Assembly: GCF_014199415.1 (NCBI RefSeq)
Contig: NZ_JACIJN010000009.1
Coordinates: forward strand, 1-64,000
Length of the DNA stretch: 64,000 nt
DNA from: Sphingomonas endophytica
GTDB lineage: Bacteria > Pseudomonadota > Alphaproteobacteria > Sphingomonadales > Sphingomonadaceae
Direction: 5' to 3'
In this document: in pieces, positions 34,795-47,729 of the stretch
Layout of the letters: each line of letters opens with the position of its first letter
How positions within the stretch are numbered: the first letter of the stretch is position 1
Translations under genes and position numbers: made by a program
The notes under the pieces: model-generated
Database searches by the model: none
What the model saw: only the letters and a program-made list of their open reading frames with translations
Told to the model about the DNA's origin: nothing

Positions 34795-36435
34795 TCAGAC
34801 CTGCACGATCACGACGTCGACGATCGGCTTCTTGCCGGTCCACCGCGTCGCGACCTTGCGGACCGCCATCCGCACGTCCTCGCGCAGCCGCTCGCGGTCG
34901 CGCGGGCGCCCGGCCATCGCCTCGGCCGCTGCCTCGATCGCCTCTGCGAGGAACGGCTCGCGCTCTTCCTCGACCGGCACGCCCTGCACGCGCACGTCAG
35001 GCGTCCCGCCGGCCCGGCCGTTGCGATCGACCGCGATCCCGACCGAGATCTGGCCGTTGACCGCGACGCGCCGCCGCTCGTTGATCGTGCTGCCGTCGGC
35101 CGGCAGGATCACGTCGCCGTCGAGCACCAGCCGCCCGACCGGCACGTTGCCGATCTTCTTCGGCGCCCCCGGTGCCAGCCGCACCATGTCGCCATTGGTC
35201 TGCACCACCGTATTGGCGATGCCCTGCGACAGCCCGTAGCGCGCGTGCTCCATCAGGTGCCGCATCTCGCCGTGCACCGGGACGAGCGAGGTCGGACGCA
35301 GCCAGCCGTACATCTTCGCCAGCTCCGGCCGACCGGGATGCCCCGAGACGTGCACATGCGCCTGCTTCTCGGTCACCATCTCGACACCCTTGGCGGCAAG
35401 CTGGTTCTGGATGCGACCGATCGCGACCTCGTTGCCGGGAATCTGCTTCGACGAGAAGATCACCATGTCGCCCATCTCGACCGCGACCGGATGGCTGCCC
35501 GCCGCGATCCGTGCCAGCGCCGCGCGCTCCTCGCCCTGCCCGCCGGTGGCGACGATCAGCACGCGGTTCTTGGGCAGCCGCATCGCCGCGTCGACGTCGA
35601 CGGTCTGCGGGAAGTTCTTGAGATAGCCGGTCGCCTTGGCGACGCGGATGATCCGGTCGAGCGAGCGCCCGGTCACGCAGAGCTTGCGCCCGGTTTCCTC
35701 GGCGACCTGCCCGAGCGTATGGAGCCGCGCGGCGTTCGACGCAAAGGTCGTCACCACCACACGACCACGTGCGCGCGCGACGCTCTTGGTGAGCCCCTCG
35801 CGGACGGTCGCCTCGCTCGGCGAGGCTTCGGCATTGAACACGTTGGTCGAGTCGCAGACGAGCACGTCGATACCCTCCGCGCCAATCTCGGCGAGTTCCT
35901 CGGGCGTCGCAGGCTGGCCGATCACCGGGGTCGGATCGAGCTTCCAGTCGCCGGTGTGGAACACCTTGCCCGCGGGGGTGCCGATCACCAGCGCGTTCGC
36001 CTCCGGGATCGAGTGCGACAGCGGCACGACCTCGACCTCGAACGGGCCGACCTTGAACGACTTGCGCGCCTCGACCAGCCGGATCTTTACCCGGTCCTCG
36101 ATCCGCTCCTCTTCCAGCTTGCCCCGCACCAGCCCGGCGGTGAACGGCGTCGCATAGATCGGCACGCCGAGATCCTCGGCCAGATACGGCAGCGCGCCGA
36201 TATGGTCCTCATGCCCGTGCGTCAGCACGATCCCGACCAAATCGTCGATCCGCTCCTCGATGAAGCGGAGATCGGGCAGGATCACGTCGATGCCGGGGTA
36301 ATGCGCGTCAGCAAACGTCACGCCGCAATCGACCATCAGCCATTTGCCGGCGTGGCCGTACAGGATCACGTTCATGCCGATTTCGCCGGACCCACCCAGC
36401 GCGCAGAAAAGAAGCTCGTTATTCTTCGGTGTCAT
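34795..36435 (-). CDS. rnj: Ribonuclease J
   Basis: A 546-residue metallo-beta-lactamase/beta-CASP ribonuclease. The metal motif THGHEDHIG is intact, followed by PLSHSIPE, HTGDWKLDPTP, CDSTN and the beta-CASP VTTFASNAAR. The C-terminal HVSGHPGRPEL and VHGE complete the site. RNase J acts as 5'-to-3' exo- and endonuclease in rRNA maturation and mRNA turnover. The ATG at 36435 has AAGGA five bases upstream; a longer reading adds 13 Arg/Gly-rich residues. It follows coaX on the same strand with an 84-base gap. Confidence 0.96.
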   Translation of the reverse strand: MTPKNNELLFCALGGSGEIGMNVILYGHAGKWLMVDCGVTFADAHYPGIDVILPDLRFIEERIDDLVGIVLTHGHEDHIGALPYLAEDLGVPIYATPFTAGLVRGKLEEERIEDRVKIRLVEARKSFKVGPFEVEVVPLSHSIPEANALVIGTPAGKVFHTGDWKLDPTPVIGQPATPEELAEIGAEGIDVLVCDSTNVFNAEASPSEATVREGLTKSVARARGRVVVTTFASNAARLHTLGQVAEETGRKLCVTGRSLDRIIRVAKATGYLKNFPQTVDVDAAMRLPKNRVLIVATGGQGEERAALARIAAGSHPVAVEMGDMVIFSSKQIPGNEVAIGRIQNQLAAKGVEMVTEKQAHVHVSGHPGRPELAKMYGWLRPTSLVPVHGEMRHLMEHARYGLSQGIANTVVQTNGDMVRLAPGAPKKIGNVPVGRLVLDGDVILPADGSTINERRRVAVNGQISVGIAVDRNGRAGGTPDVRVQGVPVEEEREPFLAEAIEAAAEAMAGRPRDRERLREDVRMAVRKVATRWTGKKPIVDVVIVQV

Positions 36436-36519
36436 TATATTCCTTTGGATGCCGGCACCGCGGCCCGTCCGCATCGCAGCGGCAGGCAGGGAAGACGGAC
36501 GATCGCGCCGGCAAAGCGG

Positions 36520-37308
36520 TCATGCGTCGATATGGGCGCGCGCGTACATGATCGCCAGACCCTGGATCGTCAGGTCGGGTTCGATCGCGTCGAACGCGTC
36601 GGTATGTTGTTCGAACAGCGTGGCAAGGCCGCCGGTGGCGATTACCTTCACGGGCCGGGCGATCTCGCGCTTCATGCGCGCGACCAGCCCCTCGATCATC
36701 GCGATATAGCCCCAGTAGATGCCGATGTTCATCTGATCGACGGTATTGCGTCCGATCACGCTCTCGGTGGCCGGGGCCTCGATCGCGATCCGCGGCAGCT
36801 TGGCGGCAGCCATTACCAGCGCGTCGAGCGACAGGTTGATTCCCGGCGCGATGATCCCGCCCTTATATGCGCCGTCGAAGTCGGAATGGTCGAAGGTCGT
36901 CGCGGTGCCGAAGTCGATCACGATCAGGTCGCCGGCATGGAGCGCGTGCGCCGCGATCGTGTTGACCGCGCGATCCGCGCCGAGGCTGCGCGGCTCGTCG
37001 ACGTCGACCGACAACTGCCAGTCGACCGGCGCACGTCCGGCGATCAGCGCATCGGTGCGGAAATATTTGCTGGCCAGCACTTCGAGATTGTGGAGCGCGC
37101 GCGGGACGACGGTCGAGATGATGACCGCCGTCACATCCTCGCGCGTGTATCCCTCCAGCTGGAGCAACTGGCTGAGCCACACCGCATATTCGTCGGCGGT
37201 GCGGCGCGGGTCGGTGGCGATCCGCCAGCGCGCGCGGATCTCGCGCGTCGCCGGCTGGACGAGCGCGAAGACGATATTGGTGTTGCCGGCATCGACCGCG
37301 AGCAGCAT
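36520..37308 (-). CDS. coaX: Type III pantothenate kinase
   Basis: A 262-residue ASKHA-fold kinase that phosphorylates pantothenate in CoA synthesis. Motifs are VDAGNTN (6-12, phosphate 1), GADRAVN (109-115), DFGTATTFD (phosphate 2) and GGIIAPG. A conserved Asp in the substrate site is present in VGADRAVN. It is unrelated to CoaA and is insensitive to CoA feedback in characterised members. The ATG at 37308 has GGAGAGGAAGG right upstream; a longer ORF reading overlaps birA and is rejected. It starts 13 bases after birA. Confidence 0.95.
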   Translation of the reverse strand: MLLAVDAGNTNIVFALVQPATREIRARWRIATDPRRTADEYAVWLSQLLQLEGYTREDVTAVIISTVVPRALHNLEVLASKYFRTDALIAGRAPVDWQLSVDVDEPRSLGADRAVNTIAAHALHAGDLIVIDFGTATTFDHSDFDGAYKGGIIAPGINLSLDALVMAAAKLPRIAIEAPATESVIGRNTVDQMNIGIYWGYIAMIEGLVARMKREIARPVKVIATGGLATLFEQHTDAFDAIEPDLTIQGLAIMYARAHIDA

Positions 37309-37321
37309 CGCCTTCCTCTCC

Positions 37322-38029
37322 CTAGACCATGAACACGTCGCCGGCATGGATGACATGCCGCGTACCGTCCGCCAAGCCGAGCAGCAGCGCACCGCTCGTA
37401 TCGAGCCCAAGGAATTGCCCCATCAGCGTCGTCTGGTCGGGAAGCCGCACGCTGAGCGCGGTGCCGACCGGGTGGGCGCGCGTGCTCCAGCGCGCGGCGA
37501 CCGGTGCGATCCCCTGCCCGCGCCACACCGCCAGCGACGCGGCGAAGCGATCGGCGAGACTTTCCAGCAGCGTCGCCGCGTCCACGGTCGCCCCGGCTGC
37601 GCGCAGGCTGGTGGTGGCGCGGTCGGCCAGCGCCGGATGATGCGCGACGTTGACCCCGATCCCGACCACCACATACGCCGCGCCGCGTTCGAGAAGGATC
37701 CCGGACAGCTTCGCGCCATCGAGCAACAGGTCGTTGGGCCACTTCAACTGCAACGCGCGCGGGTCGGGCAGTGCGGTACGCAGCACCTCCTCCAGCGCGA
37801 CCGCCGCGACCAGCGCCAGCCCCGCGGCCGGCGGATCGTCAGGGCGGATCGCGACCAACGTGCTCGCATAGAGATTGCCGGCGGGCGAGTCCCAGACCCG
37901 CCCCTGCCGCCCGCGCCCGGCGGTCTGCTGCTCGGCGCGCAGCCATGTGCCCTCGTCGACCGCGCGGTCGCCCGCGAGCGCCAGCAGGTCGGCGTTGGTC
38001 GACCCGGTCGCCGGTACCGTCAGGATCCG
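37322..38029 (-). CDS. birA: Biotin-[acetyl-CoA-carboxylase] ligase
   Basis: Biotin protein ligase, catalytic domain only. Key motifs are TGSTNADLL (substrate), [17 protein letters not shown] (biotinyl-AMP loop) and KWPNDLLL, followed by GIGVNV and a small C-terminal SH3-like domain. There is no N-terminal DNA-binding domain, so it is not a repressor. The start is unclear: no ATG, GTG or TTG occurs between 38134 (which would overlap nuoN by 89 bases) and the conserved domain. A CTG at 38029, with GAGG eight bases upstream, gives the usual short N-terminus and is my choice. Confidence 0.9.
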   Translation of the reverse strand, partial: RILTVPATGSTNADLLALAGDRAVDEGTWLRAEQQTAGRGRQGRVWDSPAGNLYASTLVAIRPDDPPAAGLALVAAVALEEVLRTALPDPRALQLKWPNDLLLDGAKLSGILLERGAAYVVVGIGVNVAHHPALADRATTSLRAAGATVDAATLLESLADRFAASLAVWRGQGIAPVAARWSTRAHPVGTALSVRLPDQTTLMGQFLGLDTSGALLLGLADGTRHVIHAGDVFMV

Positions 38030-38045
38030 GGGCAGCGCCGCCGCC

Positions 38046-39506
38046 TCAGAAGAGGCTGTTGGCGGCAGCGAGCGTCCAGGCCGACAGCGCCGGAATGGCG
38101 AGATAGCCGAGCGGCGAGACGAATACCGCCGCAACCGCGATCAGCCCGCCCTCGAGCTTGTCGCCCGCGCCGAACGTTCCGGTCGGTTCGTCGAAGTACA
38201 TCGTCTTGACGAGACGCAGATAATAATAGGCACCGATCACGCTGAACACGACGCCGACCACCGCCAGCGGGAACAGCCCGGCCTGCACCGCGGCGTAGAA
38301 GACCGCGAATTTGGCGTAGAAACCGAACAGCGGCGGGATGCCGGCGAGCGAGAACATGAAGATCGCCAGCGCCGCCGCCAGCCCCGGCCGCGTCCGCGAC
38401 AGGCCGGCGAGGCTGTCGATCGTCTCGATCGGCTGCCCGTCGGCATCGCGCATCTGCAGCACGACGAGGAAGCTGCCCAGCGTCATCGCCAAATAGATCG
38501 TCATATAGGTCATCACCGACGCCACACCTTCCGGCGTGCCCGCGGCGAGTCCGATCAGCGCGAAGCCGACGTTGTTGATCGACGAATAGGCGAGCAGGCG
38601 CTTGACGTTCTGCTGGCCGATCGCCGCGACCGCACCGAGCAGGATCGAGGCGAGCGACGCGAAGATCACGATCTGCCGCCACTGCACCTCGGCCGGGCCC
38701 ATCGCCTCGATCGCGACGCGAACCGCCAGTGCGATCGCCGCGACCTTGGGCGCGGAGGCGAAGAACGCGGTCACCGGCGTCGGCGCGCCTTCGTAGACGT
38801 CGGGGGTCCACATGTGGAACGGCACCGCCGAGATCTTGAACGCCAGCCCCGCGAACACGAACACCAAGCCGAACAGCAGCCCCAGCGAGCGCCCGCTGCC
38901 TGTCAGCGGCGCGGCGGCATAAGCCCCTGCGATCTCGTCGAACATCGTGGAGCCGGTAAAACCGTAGACGAGGCTGATGCCGTAGAGCAGAATGCCGCTC
39001 GCCAGCGCGCCGAGCACGAAATACTTGAGCCCCGCCTCGGCCGAGCGCGTATCCTGCCGCATGAAGCTGGCCAGCACATAAGCCGCAAGGCTCTGCAGTT
39101 CGAGCCCGACGTAGAGCGTCAGCAGATCGCCCGCCGACACCATCATCCCCATGCCGCAGGCCGACAGCAGGATCAGCACCGGATATTCCGGTCGCAGGTC
39201 CGCGCCCGCGGTGCGCCGGAAGAAATCAGGGGCCATCAGGATAGCGACCGCCGCGCCGATGTAGATCAGCACCTTGGCAAAAGCCGCAAACGCGTCTGCA
39301 CGGTACAGGCCGTAGAAGGCGTCACCACCGGCCGAGGCCGGGCCGGTCAGCGCGATCAACGCCCCGCCGAGCACCGCGACCGACACCCACGACACCGCTT
39401 TGGTCGAGGCCGGGCCACCCCAGGCGGCGACCAGCATCAACGCGATCGCTCCAACCGCGAGCACCAGCTCGGGCAGCGTCATCGCCAGATTGGCGGCGTA
39501 ATCCAT
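38046..39506 (-). CDS. nuoN: NADH-quinone oxidoreductase subunit N
   Basis: A 486-residue antiporter-like membrane subunit of complex I with about fourteen helices. It contains VGLELQSLAAYVLASF (with the conserved Glu of helix 5), ALAFKISAVPFHMWTPDVYEGAPTPVTAF and KRLLAYSSINNVGFALIG (Lys and Ser/Asn motif). It pumps protons or is part of the pumping chain. Its start overlaps the nuoM stop by one base. It is the last nuo gene; birA follows. Confidence 0.97.
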   Translation of the reverse strand: MDYAANLAMTLPELVLAVGAIALMLVAAWGGPASTKAVSWVSVAVLGGALIALTGPASAGGDAFYGLYRADAFAAFAKVLIYIGAAVAILMAPDFFRRTAGADLRPEYPVLILLSACGMGMMVSAGDLLTLYVGLELQSLAAYVLASFMRQDTRSAEAGLKYFVLGALASGILLYGISLVYGFTGSTMFDEIAGAYAAAPLTGSGRSLGLLFGLVFVFAGLAFKISAVPFHMWTPDVYEGAPTPVTAFFASAPKVAAIALAVRVAIEAMGPAEVQWRQIVIFASLASILLGAVAAIGQQNVKRLLAYSSINNVGFALIGLAAGTPEGVASVMTYMTIYLAMTLGSFLVVLQMRDADGQPIETIDSLAGLSRTRPGLAAALAIFMFSLAGIPPLFGFYAKFAVFYAAVQAGLFPLAVVGVVFSVIGAYYYLRLVKTMYFDEPTGTFGAGDKLEGGLIAVAAVFVSPLGYLAIPALSAWTLAAANSLF

Positions 39507-41044
39507 CAGTGCGCGCTCCCATGCGCAGAAGTTTCGGCATGTGCGGCCGGCACGACCCCGGTGCCCTTGGTGGGCAGCGAGTCACCGGCCGGCTTGGCGC
39601 GGTCGATCCGCGCCAGCAGGATCTGCGTATCCTTGCGCATCGGCGCGAGGAAGCTCTCCGGATAGACGCCCATCCACAGCACCGCCGCCGCGATCGGGAC
39701 GAGCAGCCACAGCTCGCGCGGGGTCAGGTCCGACATCTGCCGCACCTCCTCGGACTTGATCTCGCCGAACACCACGCGCCGGTAGAGGTACAGCATGTAC
39801 CCCGCCCCGAGGATGATCCCGGTGGTGCACAGCAGCGCGATCGTGGTCGACACCTGATAGGTGCCCATCAGGCTCAGCAATTCGCCGACGAAGTTGCTCG
39901 TGCCCGGCAGGCCGATCGAGGCCATCGTGAACAGCAGGAACAGGATCGCATAGCGCGGCATGTTGATCGCAAGCCCGCCGTAGCGGCTGATCTCGCGCGT
40001 GTGCAGCCGGTCGTAGATCACGCCGACGCACAGGAACAGCGCGCCCGACACCAGGCCGTGACCCAGCATCACCATCATCGCGCCCTCGATCCCCTGCGCG
40101 TTGAAGGCGAACAGGCCGATCGTGACGATCGCCATGTGCGCGACCGACGAATAGGCGATCAGCTTCTTCATGTCCGACTGCACCAGCGCGACGAGGCTGG
40201 TGTAGATCACCGCCACCGCGCTCAACCCGAACACCAGCCACACGAGGCTCGCCGACGCTTCGGGGAACATCGGCAGGCTGAAGCGCAGGAAGCCGTAACC
40301 GCCGAGCTTGAGCAGCACGCCCGCGAGGATCACCGACCCGGCGGTCGGCGCCTGCACGTGCGCATCGGGCAGCCAGGTGTGGACCGGCCACATCGGCATC
40401 TTGACCGCGAACGACGCGAAGAACGCCAGCCACAGCCATGTCTGCACACTCGCCGGGAAGTCGTAGTTGAGCAGCACCGGGATGCTGGTCGTTTCCGCGG
40501 TGATGCTCATGTAGAGCATTGCGATGAACATCAGCAGCGAGCCGAGCAGCGTGTACAGGAAGAACTTGTACGACGCGTAGATGCGGTTCACCCCGCCCCA
40601 GATACCGATGATCAGGAACATCGGGATCAGGCCGGCTTCGAAAAAGATGTAGAACAGGAACAGGTCCTGCGCGGCGAAGGTGCCGATCATCAGCACCTCC
40701 GTGAACAGGAACGCCGCCATATATTCCGGCACGCGCTTTTCGATCGCCTGCCAGCTCGCCCCGATGCAGATCGGCATCAGGAACACCGACAGCACAATCA
40801 GCAGCAGCGCATAGCCGTCGATGCCGAGCGCCCAGCCGAAACGGCCGAACAGCGGGGCATATTCGACGAACTGCCACTGCGCGCCACCGACATCGAACGA
40901 CGTCCACAGCAGCACGCCGAGCGCGAGATCGATCAGCGTCGCGACCAGCGCGGTGAGGCGCGCCGCGGGAGCGGAGAGGAACAGACACGCAATGGCGGCG
41001 ACCGCGGGGATCGCCAGCATCAGCGAGAGGATCGGGAACGACAT
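39506..41044 (-). CDS. nuoM: NADH-quinone oxidoreductase subunit M
   Basis: A 512-residue antiporter-like subunit of complex I with about fourteen transmembrane helices. The helix-5 Glu motif (FFEAGLIPMFLIIGIWG), the TWLPDAHVQAPTAGSVILAGVLLKLGGYG Lys-containing segment and the SDMKKLIAYSSVAHM motif are all present. It is one of the three proton-channel subunits. It starts 17 bases after nuoL on the same strand and shares one base with nuoN. Confidence 0.97.
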   Translation of the reverse strand: MSFPILSLMLAIPAVAAIACLFLSAPAARLTALVATLIDLALGVLLWTSFDVGGAQWQFVEYAPLFGRFGWALGIDGYALLLIVLSVFLMPICIGASWQAIEKRVPEYMAAFLFTEVLMIGTFAAQDLFLFYIFFEAGLIPMFLIIGIWGGVNRIYASYKFFLYTLLGSLLMFIAMLYMSITAETTSIPVLLNYDFPASVQTWLWLAFFASFAVKMPMWPVHTWLPDAHVQAPTAGSVILAGVLLKLGGYGFLRFSLPMFPEASASLVWLVFGLSAVAVIYTSLVALVQSDMKKLIAYSSVAHMAIVTIGLFAFNAQGIEGAMMVMLGHGLVSGALFLCVGVIYDRLHTREISRYGGLAINMPRYAILFLLFTMASIGLPGTSNFVGELLSLMGTYQVSTTIALLCTTGIILGAGYMLYLYRRVVFGEIKSEEVRQMSDLTPRELWLLVPIAAAVLWMGVYPESFLAPMRKDTQILLARIDRAKPAGDSLPTKGTGVVPAAHAETSAHGSAH

Positions 41045-41060
41045 CTTCCTTCTCCCCCGC

Positions 41061-43178
<2,118 letters not shown>

Positions 43179-43184
43179 CGGAAT

Positions 43185-43511
43185 TTATCCCTTCATCCGG
43201 CTGGGATCGTCGACCGAGATCGAGCCGCGGCCGCGGAAGAAGATGACGAGAATGGCGAGCCCGATCGCCGCCTCGCCGGCGGCGACGGTCAACACGAACA
43301 TCGCGAACACCTGCCCGACGAGATCCTGCAGCGCCGCCGAGAAGGCGACCAGGTTGATGTTCACCGCCAGCAGGATCAGCTCGATCGCCATCAGGATGAC
43401 GATGATGTTCTTACGGTTGAGGAAGATCCCCAGCACGCCCATCGTGAACAGGATCGCCGCGACGACCAGATAGTGGACGAGGCCGACGCCTCCCGACATG
43501 GCCGCGTTCAC
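43185..43511 (-). CDS. nuoK: NADH-quinone oxidoreductase subunit K
   Basis: A 108-residue membrane subunit with three helices and the conserved Glu residues in [18 protein letters not shown] and [14 protein letters not shown]. Two starts are possible: GTG at 43511, which overlaps the nuoJ stop (GTGA) and has AGGGGG seven bases upstream, or ATG at 43499, giving 104 residues nearer the usual length. I prefer the GTG on the ribosome site. It joins the NuoJ/A/H interface that couples quinone reduction to proton transfer. Confidence 0.95.
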   Translation of the reverse strand: MNAAMSGGVGLVHYLVVAAILFTMGVLGIFLNRKNIIVILMAIELILLAVNINLVAFSAALQDLVGQVFAMFVLTVAAGEAAIGLAILVIFFRGRGSISVDDPSRMKG

Positions 43512-44119
43512 AGCTGTACCCCCTGACCGATCTCCGGCCGCACGTTGCGCGTCGCGTCCTGTGGTCGGCGCGCATTCTGCCGCGCGATATTCTGGTAGCG
43601 CGACCCCGACCGCTCGCGGTGGGTCAGCACGATCGCGCCAATCATCGCGACCAGCAGCACCAGCCCCGCGCCCTCGAAGATGAACAGATAGCGCGTGTAG
43701 AGCAGGTTGCCGATCTGGACGATGTTCGGGACGACATGATCGGTCGGCGCCGCACGCCGCGCGAGGTCGATCCCGCCCGCGCTCCATGCGCCAACGCCAA
43801 TGAGGATTTCGGCGACCAAGGCCACCGCGAGCACCAGCCCGATCCCGAAGTAACGGACGAACCCGGCACGCAGCTCGGCGAAGTCGATGTCGAGCATCAT
43901 GACCACGAACAGGAACAGCACCGCGACCGCGCCGACATAGACGATGACAAGCAGCATCGCGATGAACTCGGCACCGACCAGCACCATCAGCCCGGCGGCG
44001 TTGAAGAACGCGAGGATCAGCCACAGCACCGAATGCACCGGATTGCGCGACGAGATCGTCATCGCGCCGGACAGCAGCACGACGAGCGCGAATAGATAGA
44101 AGGCGATGGCCTGGATCAT
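43508..44119 (-). CDS. nuoJ: NADH-quinone oxidoreductase subunit J
   Basis: A 203-residue membrane subunit with about five helices. The conserved [21 protein letters not shown] helix contains the pi-bulge region and the following acidic residues. The ATG at 44119 has GGGGAGGCG directly upstream; the longer ORF to 44230 adds a basic tail and is rejected. A gap of about 85 bases separates it from nuoI, one of the few larger gaps in the unit. Confidence 0.95.
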   Translation of the reverse strand: MIQAIAFYLFALVVLLSGAMTISSRNPVHSVLWLILAFFNAAGLMVLVGAEFIAMLLVIVYVGAVAVLFLFVVMMLDIDFAELRAGFVRYFGIGLVLAVALVAEILIGVGAWSAGGIDLARRAAPTDHVVPNIVQIGNLLYTRYLFIFEGAGLVLLVAMIGAIVLTHRERSGSRYQNIARQNARRPQDATRNVRPEIGQGVQL

Positions 44120-44204
44120 AGCGCCTCCCCCGCGTCCGCACGCCCGCGGCGCGCGCTGAATGAAACCGTCAAAATCATCTCGACCCCTGATGTCACGCGA
44201 GCGC

Positions 44205-44690
44205 CTACCGGTACGGCGCGTCGGCGGCAAGGTTCGCGGCGATCGCGCGTTCCCACCGGTCGCCGTTGTCGAGCAGCTTGGCCTTGTCGTAGATCAGCTC
44301 CTCGCGCGTCTCGGTCGAGAAGTCGAGGTTCGGCCCCTCGACGATCGCGTCGACCGGGCATGCTTCCTGACACAGGCCGCAATAGATGCACTTGGTCATG
44401 TCGATGTCGTAGCGCGTCGTACGGCGGCTGCCGTCGTCGCGCGGCTCGGCCTCGATCGTGATCGCCTGCGCCGGACACACCGCTTCGCACAGCTTGCACG
44501 CGATGCAGCGCTCTTCCCCGTTCGGATAGCGGCGCAGCGCATGTTCGCCGCGGAAGCGCGGGCTCAGCGGGTTCTTCTCGTACGGATAGTTGATCGTCGC
44601 CTTCGGCTTGAAGAAATACTTCAGCGTCAGCGCATGCGCCTTCACGAACTCGTAGAGCGTGAACGCCTTGATCGTCTGCGCGATACCCAT
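44205..44690 (-). CDS. nuoI: NADH-quinone oxidoreductase subunit I
   Basis: A 161-residue peripheral subunit with two [4Fe-4S] clusters (N6a/N6b). The two 8Fe ferredoxin motifs are [16 protein letters not shown] and [16 protein letters not shown]. An amphipathic N-terminal helix ([19 protein letters not shown]) attaches it to the membrane arm. It passes electrons from NuoG toward NuoB. It lies one base after nuoH. Confidence 0.98.
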   Translation of the reverse strand: MGIAQTIKAFTLYEFVKAHALTLKYFFKPKATINYPYEKNPLSPRFRGEHALRRYPNGEERCIACKLCEAVCPAQAITIEAEPRDDGSRRTTRYDIDMTKCIYCGLCQEACPVDAIVEGPNLDFSTETREELIYDKAKLLDNGDRWERAIAANLAADAPYR

Positions 44691-44691
44691 C

Positions 44692-45738
44692 TTACACTCC
44701 CACGCGCATGAACATCAGCACGCCCGACACCAGGAACACCCAGAACAGTGACAGCGGCAGGAACACCTTCCACCCCAGCCGCATCAGCTGGTCGTACCGG
44801 TAGCGCGGCACCGTCGCCTTGATCCACGAGAAGACGAAGAAGAAGAACAGGATCTTGGCGAACAGCCAGATGATCCCCGGCACCATGTACAGCGGCGCCC
44901 AGTCGAACGGCGGCAGATAGCCACCCCAGAACAAGGTCGCGTTGAGCGTACACATCAACAGCACGTTCGCATATTCGCCGAGCCAGTAGAGCGCGAACGC
45001 CATCGACGAATATTCGGTCTGATAGCCAGCGACCAGCTCGCTCTCCGCCTCGGTCAGGTCGAACGGCGCGCGCTGCGTTTCCGCCAGCGACGAGATCAGG
45101 AACACGACGCTCATCGGAAACAGCAAGGGATTGAACCCAAAGCCGTTGATGAAGCCGTACAGCCCCTTTTGCGCCTCGACGATCGTCGTCAGGTTGAACG
45201 ACCCCGCCCACATCACCACCGAGATCAGCACGAAGCCGATCGCGACTTCATAGCTGACCATCTGCGCCGCGGCGCGGATCGCCGAGAAGAACGGATATTT
45301 GGAATTCGACGACCAGCCGGCGAGGATGATCCCATACACACCCAGCGACGACGCCGCGAGCACGTAGAGCAGCCCGACGTTGATGTTCGCGAGCACCACG
45401 CCCGGCTGGAACGGCACCACCGCCCAGACGATCAGCGCGACCGTGAAGGTGATGATCGGCGCGAGCAGGAACAGCCCACGGTTCGCCGCCGACGGCACGA
45501 TCGTTTCCTGAAGGAAGACCTTCAGCCCGTCCGCGAACGACTGCAACAGCCCGAACGGGCCGACGACGTTCGGGCCACGGCGCAGCGCCATCGCCGCCCA
45601 GATCTTGCGGTCGGCATAGATGATCATCGCCACCGACAGCATCAACGGCAGCGCGATCGCCAGAATCCCGACGATCGTCGCGAGGAACCACGCCCATCCA
45701 TAAGGAAGGCCGACGGTATGATTGAAGAAGTCGGTCAC
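44692..45738 (-). CDS. nuoH: NADH-quinone oxidoreductase subunit H
   Basis: A 348-residue membrane subunit with eight helices that forms much of the quinone chamber. Landmark segments are [32 protein letters not shown] and [28 protein letters not shown]. The GTG start at 45738 overlaps the nuoG stop (GTGA) and gives the usual length; the reading to 45897 adds 53 residues within nuoG and is not supported. Confidence 0.97.
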   Translation of the reverse strand: MTDFFNHTVGLPYGWAWFLATIVGILAIALPLMLSVAMIIYADRKIWAAMALRRGPNVVGPFGLLQSFADGLKVFLQETIVPSAANRGLFLLAPIITFTVALIVWAVVPFQPGVVLANINVGLLYVLAASSLGVYGIILAGWSSNSKYPFFSAIRAAAQMVSYEVAIGFVLISVVMWAGSFNLTTIVEAQKGLYGFINGFGFNPLLFPMSVVFLISSLAETQRAPFDLTEAESELVAGYQTEYSSMAFALYWLGEYANVLLMCTLNATLFWGGYLPPFDWAPLYMVPGIIWLFAKILFFFFVFSWIKATVPRYRYDQLMRLGWKVFLPLSLFWVFLVSGVLMFMRVGV

Positions 45739-47729
45739 TCCGCCGCCTCCGCGAAGCTCTCGCCATGCACCAGTTCGGCCGAGCAGCGCTGCATCGTCGG
45801 CGACGCCCGGCAAATGGCGTTGGTGAGATAGAAGTCCTTGATTGGATAGCCTTCGAGCACGCCCTCTGCGGTCGTGCCGAGCGCCGGCGCGTGCCACGCA
45901 AAGGTCTTGAGCCCCAGCGTCGCCAGCTCCGGGCAGTCGAGCGCCATCGCCGCGCGCAATTCGTCGAGCGTGTCGAACGGCAGCGTCTGGCCGAGCCGCT
46001 CGCTGAGCGCGCGGAAGATCGTCCAGTCCTCGCGCGCGTCACCTGGCGGGAACACCGCACGCTCGCCGCGCTGGACGCGGCCTTCGAGGTTGACGAACGT
46101 CCCCGATTTCTCGGCATAGCTCGCGCCCGGCAGGATCACGTCGGCATGATGCGCGCCGCGGTCGCCGTGATGGCCGACATAGACCTTGAAGCCGGTGAAG
46201 CGCGCATGGTCGCACTCGTCGGCACCGAGGAAGAAGGTCAGCTTCGCGTCGTACAATGCAGAAATACCGGCCTTTTGCGCATAGCCGAGCATCAACCCGC
46301 CCATCCGCGACGCCGCCATGTGGACGACGTTGAAACCGTTCCAGCCGTCCTTGACCAGCCCCAGCGTCTCGACCAGCCCGAGCGCTGCGCCATGCGCGCC
46401 CTTCAGCGCCGCGCCGCCGACGATCACCATCGGCTTGCTCGCCTTGCCGAACGCCCCGGTCACGCGCTCGGGCAGCTTGCCGAGCACCGACAGGTCCGCG
46501 CCCAGCCACTCGACCTTGTAGGTCAGCTCGGTTTCCGGCCCAATCGCGAAGACCTTCGCGCCCTTCTTGATCGCCTTGCGGATGCGCGTGTTCACCAGCG
46601 GCGCTTCCCAGCGAAGGTTGGTGCCGACCAGCAGGATTGCGTCCGCCTCTTCGGTGCCCGCGATCGTGGTGTTGAAGTTGACCGCGGCAAGGCTGGACGT
46701 GTCATAGTCCATCCCGGTCTGCCGCCCTTCGAGCAGCGACGAGCCGACGCCCTTGAGAAGCGCCTTGGCCGCGAACATCGTCTCGCAGTCGACCAGATCG
46801 CCCGCGACCGCCGCAACCGAGCCGCCGTGGTCCACCGCCGCGATCGCCGCGAACGCCTCGTCCCACGTCACCGCGTGCAGCTTGCCGTCGCGGCGCACAT
46901 ACGGCCGATCGAGCCGCTTGCGGACCAGCCCGTCGACCGCGTGGCGGGTCTTGTCGCTCGCCCATTCCTCGTTGACGTCGTCGTTGACGCGCGGGACCGC
47001 CCGCAGCACCTGCCGGCCGCGGCTGTCGAGGCGGATGTTGGTGCCGACCGCGTCCATGACGTCGATCGTCAACGTCTTGCGCAGCTCCCACGGGCGCGCC
47101 TCGAACGCGTAGGGCTTGCTGGTCAGCGCGCCGACCGGACACAGATCGACGACATTGCCGCTCAATTCGCTGCTGACCGCTTCCTCCAGATAGGAAGTGA
47201 TCTGCATGTTCTCGCCGCGATAGATCGCGCCGATCTCCTCGACGCCCGCGACTTCCTCGGCGAAGCGGATGCAGCGCGTGCACTGGATGCAGCGGGTCAT
47301 GACCGTCTTGACGATCGGCCCCATATACTTCTCGGTGACCGCGCGCTTGTTCTCGTCGAAGCGCGAATGGCCGCGGCCATAAGCGATCGACTGGTCCTGC
47401 AAGTCGCACTCGCCACCCTGATCGCAGATCGGGCAATCGAGCGGGTGGTTGATGAGCAGGAATTCCATGATGCCCTCGCGGGCATGCTTCACCATCGGCG
47501 TGTTGGTGAAGATCTCCTGGTTCTCCGCGGCCGGCAGCGCGCAGCTCGCCTGCGGCTTGGGTGGTCCCGGCTTCACCTCGACCAGACACATCCGGCAATT
47601 GCCGGCGATCGACAGCCGTTCGTGGTAGCAGAAGCGCGGGATCTCCTTGCCGGCCAGCTCGCACGCCTGCAGCACGGTGGCGCCCTGCGGCACCTCGATC
47701 TCGACTCCGTCGACTTTGACCTTGGGCAT
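45735..47729 (-). CDS. nuoG: NADH-quinone oxidoreductase subunit G
   Basis: A 664-residue peripheral subunit. The N-terminal ferredoxin domain binds a [2Fe-2S] cluster ([19 protein letters not shown]), followed by a His/Cys [4Fe-4S] site ([18 protein letters not shown]) and [14 protein letters not shown]; the rest is a molybdopterin-oxidoreductase-like domain without a cofactor. It carries electrons from NuoE/F toward NuoI. It overlaps the nuoF stop by one base and the nuoH start by four. Confidence 0.97.
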   Translation of the reverse strand: MPKVKVDGVEIEVPQGATVLQACELAGKEIPRFCYHERLSIAGNCRMCLVEVKPGPPKPQASCALPAAENQEIFTNTPMVKHAREGIMEFLLINHPLDCPICDQGGECDLQDQSIAYGRGHSRFDENKRAVTEKYMGPIVKTVMTRCIQCTRCIRFAEEVAGVEEIGAIYRGENMQITSYLEEAVSSELSGNVVDLCPVGALTSKPYAFEARPWELRKTLTIDVMDAVGTNIRLDSRGRQVLRAVPRVNDDVNEEWASDKTRHAVDGLVRKRLDRPYVRRDGKLHAVTWDEAFAAIAAVDHGGSVAAVAGDLVDCETMFAAKALLKGVGSSLLEGRQTGMDYDTSSLAAVNFNTTIAGTEEADAILLVGTNLRWEAPLVNTRIRKAIKKGAKVFAIGPETELTYKVEWLGADLSVLGKLPERVTGAFGKASKPMVIVGGAALKGAHGAALGLVETLGLVKDGWNGFNVVHMAASRMGGLMLGYAQKAGISALYDAKLTFFLGADECDHARFTGFKVYVGHHGDRGAHHADVILPGASYAEKSGTFVNLEGRVQRGERAVFPPGDAREDWTIFRALSERLGQTLPFDTLDELRAAMALDCPELATLGLKTFAWHAPALGTTAEGVLEGYPIKDFYLTNAICRASPTMQRCSAELVHGESFAEAAE

